From assembly GCA_031271525.1 (NCBI GenBank), contig JAISVO010000143.1:1-9494 (forward strand): a stretch of DNA of 9,494 nt, in the 5' to 3' direction. The stretch is from Oscillospiraceae bacterium. GTDB lineage: Bacteria > Bacillota > Clostridia > Oscillospirales > UBA929. The position numbers were made by a program, and so were the translations under genes. Shown here in pieces: positions 7,866-9,494 of the stretch (position 1 is its first letter; each line of letters opens with the position of its first letter). Under the pieces are notes generated by a model. That model was not told the origin of the DNA and searched no databases. It saw only the letters and a program-made list of their open reading frames with translations.

Positions 7866-7897
7866 CAAGGAAAACAACCGTAAGGGGGCGGAGAATC

Positions 7898-8806
7898 ATG
7901 AAAAAACTCAGCGTCACATGGGACGGGGTCCATGACAGCACGGGATATCTCTTTTCCTTCGCGAAATCGTTGTCCTGCGCCGTGAGGAACAGCCCGTGGC
8001 CGGAGGCCGCGGAGGATATTGTGGCGACCAGCGGGTTTGCGTTTCGGATGTGGGTAGCGGCCGACCTATGCCCGTCGTCCACAAGCATCTGGGGATTCGA
8101 CGGACAAAAGCCGTGGGTGGAGAACGGCGGTCTAACGTGCGACTATGTAGGTCGCTACTGGGGTCAGGAGATGATGGAGGAGGAAAAGCGTTTGGAAGCC
8201 GTCGCGGTCATCCAAAAATCCATTGATAACGGGATACCGGCCGTATCTTGGGACATCGGCGTTCCCGAATGGGGCCTGATCACCGGATATGACGACGAAA
8301 AGCGGCTGTTTTTCACCCTTGCCGTCAACGGAGAGGGGGAACTGCCCTATGAGACGCTGGGGAAACGGGAAATTCCCATTTTGTCGGTCTTAACGGTGAC
8401 GGGCAGAAGCGGCAAATCACCGGATAGCATTGTAAAGGACACGAAGAAGCTGGCTGTCAATCATCTCAAGGGCGGGGAGTGGTGCGACAACGCCAAGGGT
8501 CTGGCGGCCTATCCGGCCTTATACAAGCACTTTGAGGCGGACGATCCGGGGTTAGCCCTCAGCTGGGAGATGGAATACCTGCTCGGCACATACGGCGCGC
8601 TGAAGTATTACGCGTGGAAATATTTCGAGAAAGCCGGCGAGCCGGAGCTTGCGGCGTTGTACCGAGCCGTTTACGACGCTTGGCAGACCGCTTTCCGGCT
8701 CAAAAAAGAAGGGAACGTCAGCCAACCGGAGGTGCGGGCGGAAGTCGCCTCGCTGCTCAAATCAGCGCACCAAAACGAAATCAAAGCGGTCGGGTTGATG
8801 GAGTGA
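7898..8806 (+). CDS. BtrH_N / C39-like papain-fold family protein, probably not a protease
   Basis: This 302-residue protein has no signal peptide or membrane segment and is likely cytoplasmic. I recognise it only at family level. The layout fits BtrH_N/DUF4872-type C39-like proteins: a short N-terminal strand, H12-D13-S14-T15 where active members have D-C-T, SGFAFRMWV (45-53), the CPSS motif (58-61), a PAVSWDIG strand, then EWGLITGYDDE, and a helical C-terminal half with KGLAAYPALYKHFE and repeated Ala/Leu-rich helices. The catalytic Cys position therefore reads Ser14, and no His is seen before GLITGYDD where a C39 peptidase would carry one. I infer a binding or transferase-like rather than peptidase role. 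The ATG at 7898 has AAGGGGG at 7882-7888 and GGAG at 7890-7893 upstream. An in-frame start at 7856 would lie over the promoter and lacks a ribosome site. It follows the AraC regulator directly. Confidence 0.7.
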   Translation: MKKLSVTWDGVHDSTGYLFSFAKSLSCAVRNSPWPEAAEDIVATSGFAFRMWVAADLCPSSTSIWGFDGQKPWVENGGLTCDYVGRYWGQEMMEEEKRLEAVAVIQKSIDNGIPAVSWDIGVPEWGLITGYDDEKRLFFTLAVNGEGELPYETLGKREIPILSVLTVTGRSGKSPDSIVKDTKKLAVNHLKGGEWCDNAKGLAAYPALYKHFEADDPGLALSWEMEYLLGTYGALKYYAWKYFEKAGEPELAALYRAVYDAWQTAFRLKKEGNVSQPEVRAEVASLLKSAHQNEIKAVGLME

Positions 8807-8901
8807 CGATATTCATAAAAGCTTCCCTCGCACCTCTGTCGGCTTCGGTGGTGGTGTGTCGCCACGTCAAGCGCATGACAAAGAGTATAGTCCCGTCTCG
8901 G

Positions 8902-8921
8902 CGGTTGGTATACGTCAACCG
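8902..8921 (+). repeat. Inverted repeat (6-bp perfect stem)
   Basis: CGGTTG at 8902-8907 is complementary to CAACCG at 8916-8921, with an 8-base loop containing TATAC. No T-run follows, so it is not a terminator. It could be a hairpin in a transcript or an operator-like palindrome. Confidence 0.5.
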
Positions 8922-9035
8922 AAGCGCGGCGATATGGCGACCAAAACGGCAAAAAGCTGTACGATAAAGGCGACCTCATCTGCAAGCGGCTTCATCAGTG
9001 GGGTGCGGTCTGCGCTTGCGGTTTGTTCATGCAAT

Positions 9036-9075
9036 GGGTCTAACGCTCACTTTGGTCGGTGGAGGCGTTAGGCTC
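9036..9075 (+). repeat. Inverted repeat (11-bp stem with two G-U pairs)
   Basis: CTAACGC at 9040-9046 pairs perfectly with GCGTTAG at 9065-9071. The stem extends outward by four more pairs (two of them G-U) to 9036 and 9075, and the loop is 18 bases. The downstream sequence (TTGCTTTTGCC) is only mildly T-rich. A weak or remnant terminator is possible, but the long loop argues against it. Confidence 0.55.
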
Positions 9076-9259
9076 TTGCTTTTGCCGGGGCTTTGATTGG
9101 CGGGGTCTTTGTCGGGATTTGGTCTGTGATGCTGTGCTGGGTGATCATCAGGGCTGCCCATTCTTGCCCGGCGGAGCCAATGCTTCGCAAGAAAGCTGGA
9201 AACGCTTCATGCGGTTCTAACTGTCTTTACACAAGCGTATAATCAGTTCGGTTTAGCGA

Positions 9260-9296
9260 AGCTCACCTATCGCGCTACACATCAAACGGGTGAGTT
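9260..9296 (+). repeat. Inverted repeat (9-bp stem with two G-U pairs)
   Basis: CTCACC at 9262-9267 pairs with GGTGAG at 9289-9294, and flanking A-T and G-U pairs extend the stem to 9260-9268/9288-9296. The loop is 19 bases. The sequence after it is pyrimidine-rich (CCCTTCTCTCTTCT) but has no clean T-run. Its function is unknown. Confidence 0.5.
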
Positions 9297-9373
9297 ACCC
9301 TTCTCTCTTCTGGATTTCCTGTGATGATTTACAACTATGGACGCAATTGGTCTCTCCCCTACGGATTCCGTAA

Positions 9374-9403
9374 TGGACGAACTGTGTCGACGTGTGGTAT
9401 ACT
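9374..9403 (+). promoter_or_regulatory. Extended -10 promoter before the last gene
   Basis: TGGTATACT at 9395-9403 is an extended -10 element. TGGACG at 9374-9379 is a 4-of-6 match to TTGACA at an 18-base spacing. The next ATG is at 9436 with GGAG at 9423-9426, so the leader would be about 25 bases. The 12-mer GTGTGGTATACT differs by one base from the element before the C39-like gene. Confidence 0.6.
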
Positions 9404-9435
9404 GAGGTCTATTATTGAACTAGGAGTTGAAACCC

Positions 9436-9494
9436 ATGTGGAAATGCCCGACCTGCGGACGCGAGTTTCAAAACACCAACCAAAACCACTTCTG
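9436..9494 (+). CDS. Zinc-ribbon protein, N-terminal fragment (possibly DUF1801-type)
   Basis: Only 19 codons plus two bases fit before the window ends, so this is a 3'-truncated gene. The start MWKCPTCGREFQNTNQNHF has a C4-xx-C7 knuckle and an H18 followed by an incomplete codon TG, which could be a third Cys. This closely resembles the zinc-ribbon leader (MW-C-x-x-C-GREF...NQxHxC) that I recall in front of DUF1801/YdhG-like domains in Firmicutes, but the domain itself is outside the window. The ATG has TAGGAG at 9421-9426, 9 bases upstream, and an extended -10 promoter before it, so the start is well supported. Function cannot be assigned from what is visible. Confidence 0.6.
   Translation, partial: MWKCPTCGREFQNTNQNHF

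Larger units (their letters stand above)
8807..9391 (+). other. Gene-poor, lower-GC intergenic stretch
   Basis: About 585 bases without a gene I can support. Hand counts give about 50% GC at 9241-9300, 43% at 9301-9360 and 45% at 9361-9420, against about 70% in a sampled comEC line (4801-4860). It contains inverted repeats at 8902-8921, 9036-9075 and 9260-9296. Frame 3 is open from 8856 to 9242 apart from one TAG at 9069-9071. After the TAG the frame encodes a hydrophobic stretch (ALIGGVFVGIWSVML). No ribosome site or family motif supports translation. It could be a decayed gene, a structured RNA or the edge of a mobile insertion. I see no clear terminator for the upstream gene. Confidence 0.5.

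Noticed and set aside
8856..9071. 71-codon plus-strand open frame as a real gene
   Set aside because: No ribosome site, Ser/Ala/Arg-rich translation and no family match. It is discussed only as part of a possible decayed frame.
9036..9075. Rho-independent terminator
   Set aside because: The loop is 18 bases and no solid T-run follows, so the stem is kept only as an inverted repeat.
9174..9217. GAGCC...GGTTC pairing resembling group II intron domain V
   Set aside because: The span is 44 bases instead of about 34, the inner helix does not pair in the domain V pattern, and no reverse transcriptase or convincing intron ends are visible.
8807..9435. tRNA or other common RNA gene in the gap
   Set aside because: By eye I find no T-loop plus acceptor pairing, and no core motifs of RNase P, SRP or tmRNA. 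A covariance-model scan would be needed to exclude rarer RNAs.

Overview
The window is a GC-rich bacterial chromosome segment, all genes on the + strand. It most likely comes from an uncultured Clostridia bacterium, probably Oscillospiraceae/Ruminococcaceae-like. The clues are the comEC-holA pair typical of Firmicutes, an RNase M5 gene (a mostly Firmicutes enzyme), and a Tgt whose motifs (FMNVATQAAIKG, CFGINQGG, DCVMPARNARHG) match my recollection of Oscillospiraceae Tgt. The lineage is inferred from protein motifs only.

Bases 1-7844 hold eight tightly packed genes: nadB (5' end missing), nadC, a calcineurin-like metallophosphoesterase, tgt, comEC, holA, rnmV and an AraC-type regulator with a GyrI-like effector domain. 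Every junction is an overlap (ATGA, GTGA, or 8-13 bases) except comEC/holA, which has a 9-base gap. The stretch is therefore probably one transcription unit with translational coupling. Its jobs are the quinolinate route to NAD (nadB, nadC), tRNA queuosine modification (tgt), DNA uptake (comEC), replisome clamp loading (holA) and 5S rRNA maturation (rnmV). The regulator at the end is not obviously related to the rest.

An extended -10 promoter at 7857-7865 precedes a 302-residue protein (7898-8806) that looks like the BtrH_N/C39-like papain-fold family. The expected catalytic Cys appears replaced by Ser, and no His is seen where the catalytic His would be expected. Together with the regulator it may form a small ligand-sensing module.

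From 8807 to about 9391 there is no convincing gene. GC falls to about 43-50% in the last part (hand counts), against about 70% in a sampled line of comEC. This stretch has three inverted repeats and an interrupted frame with a hydrophobic segment. A second extended -10, nearly identical to the first, precedes the start of a zinc-ribbon protein at 9436, cut by the window end.

The most distinctive small feature is a run of five heptanucleotide units inside nadB (246-280) that is read in frame. No clearly new multi-gene system is visible. The best leads are the heptamer insertion, the regulator/C39-like pair and the unexplained 600-base gap.
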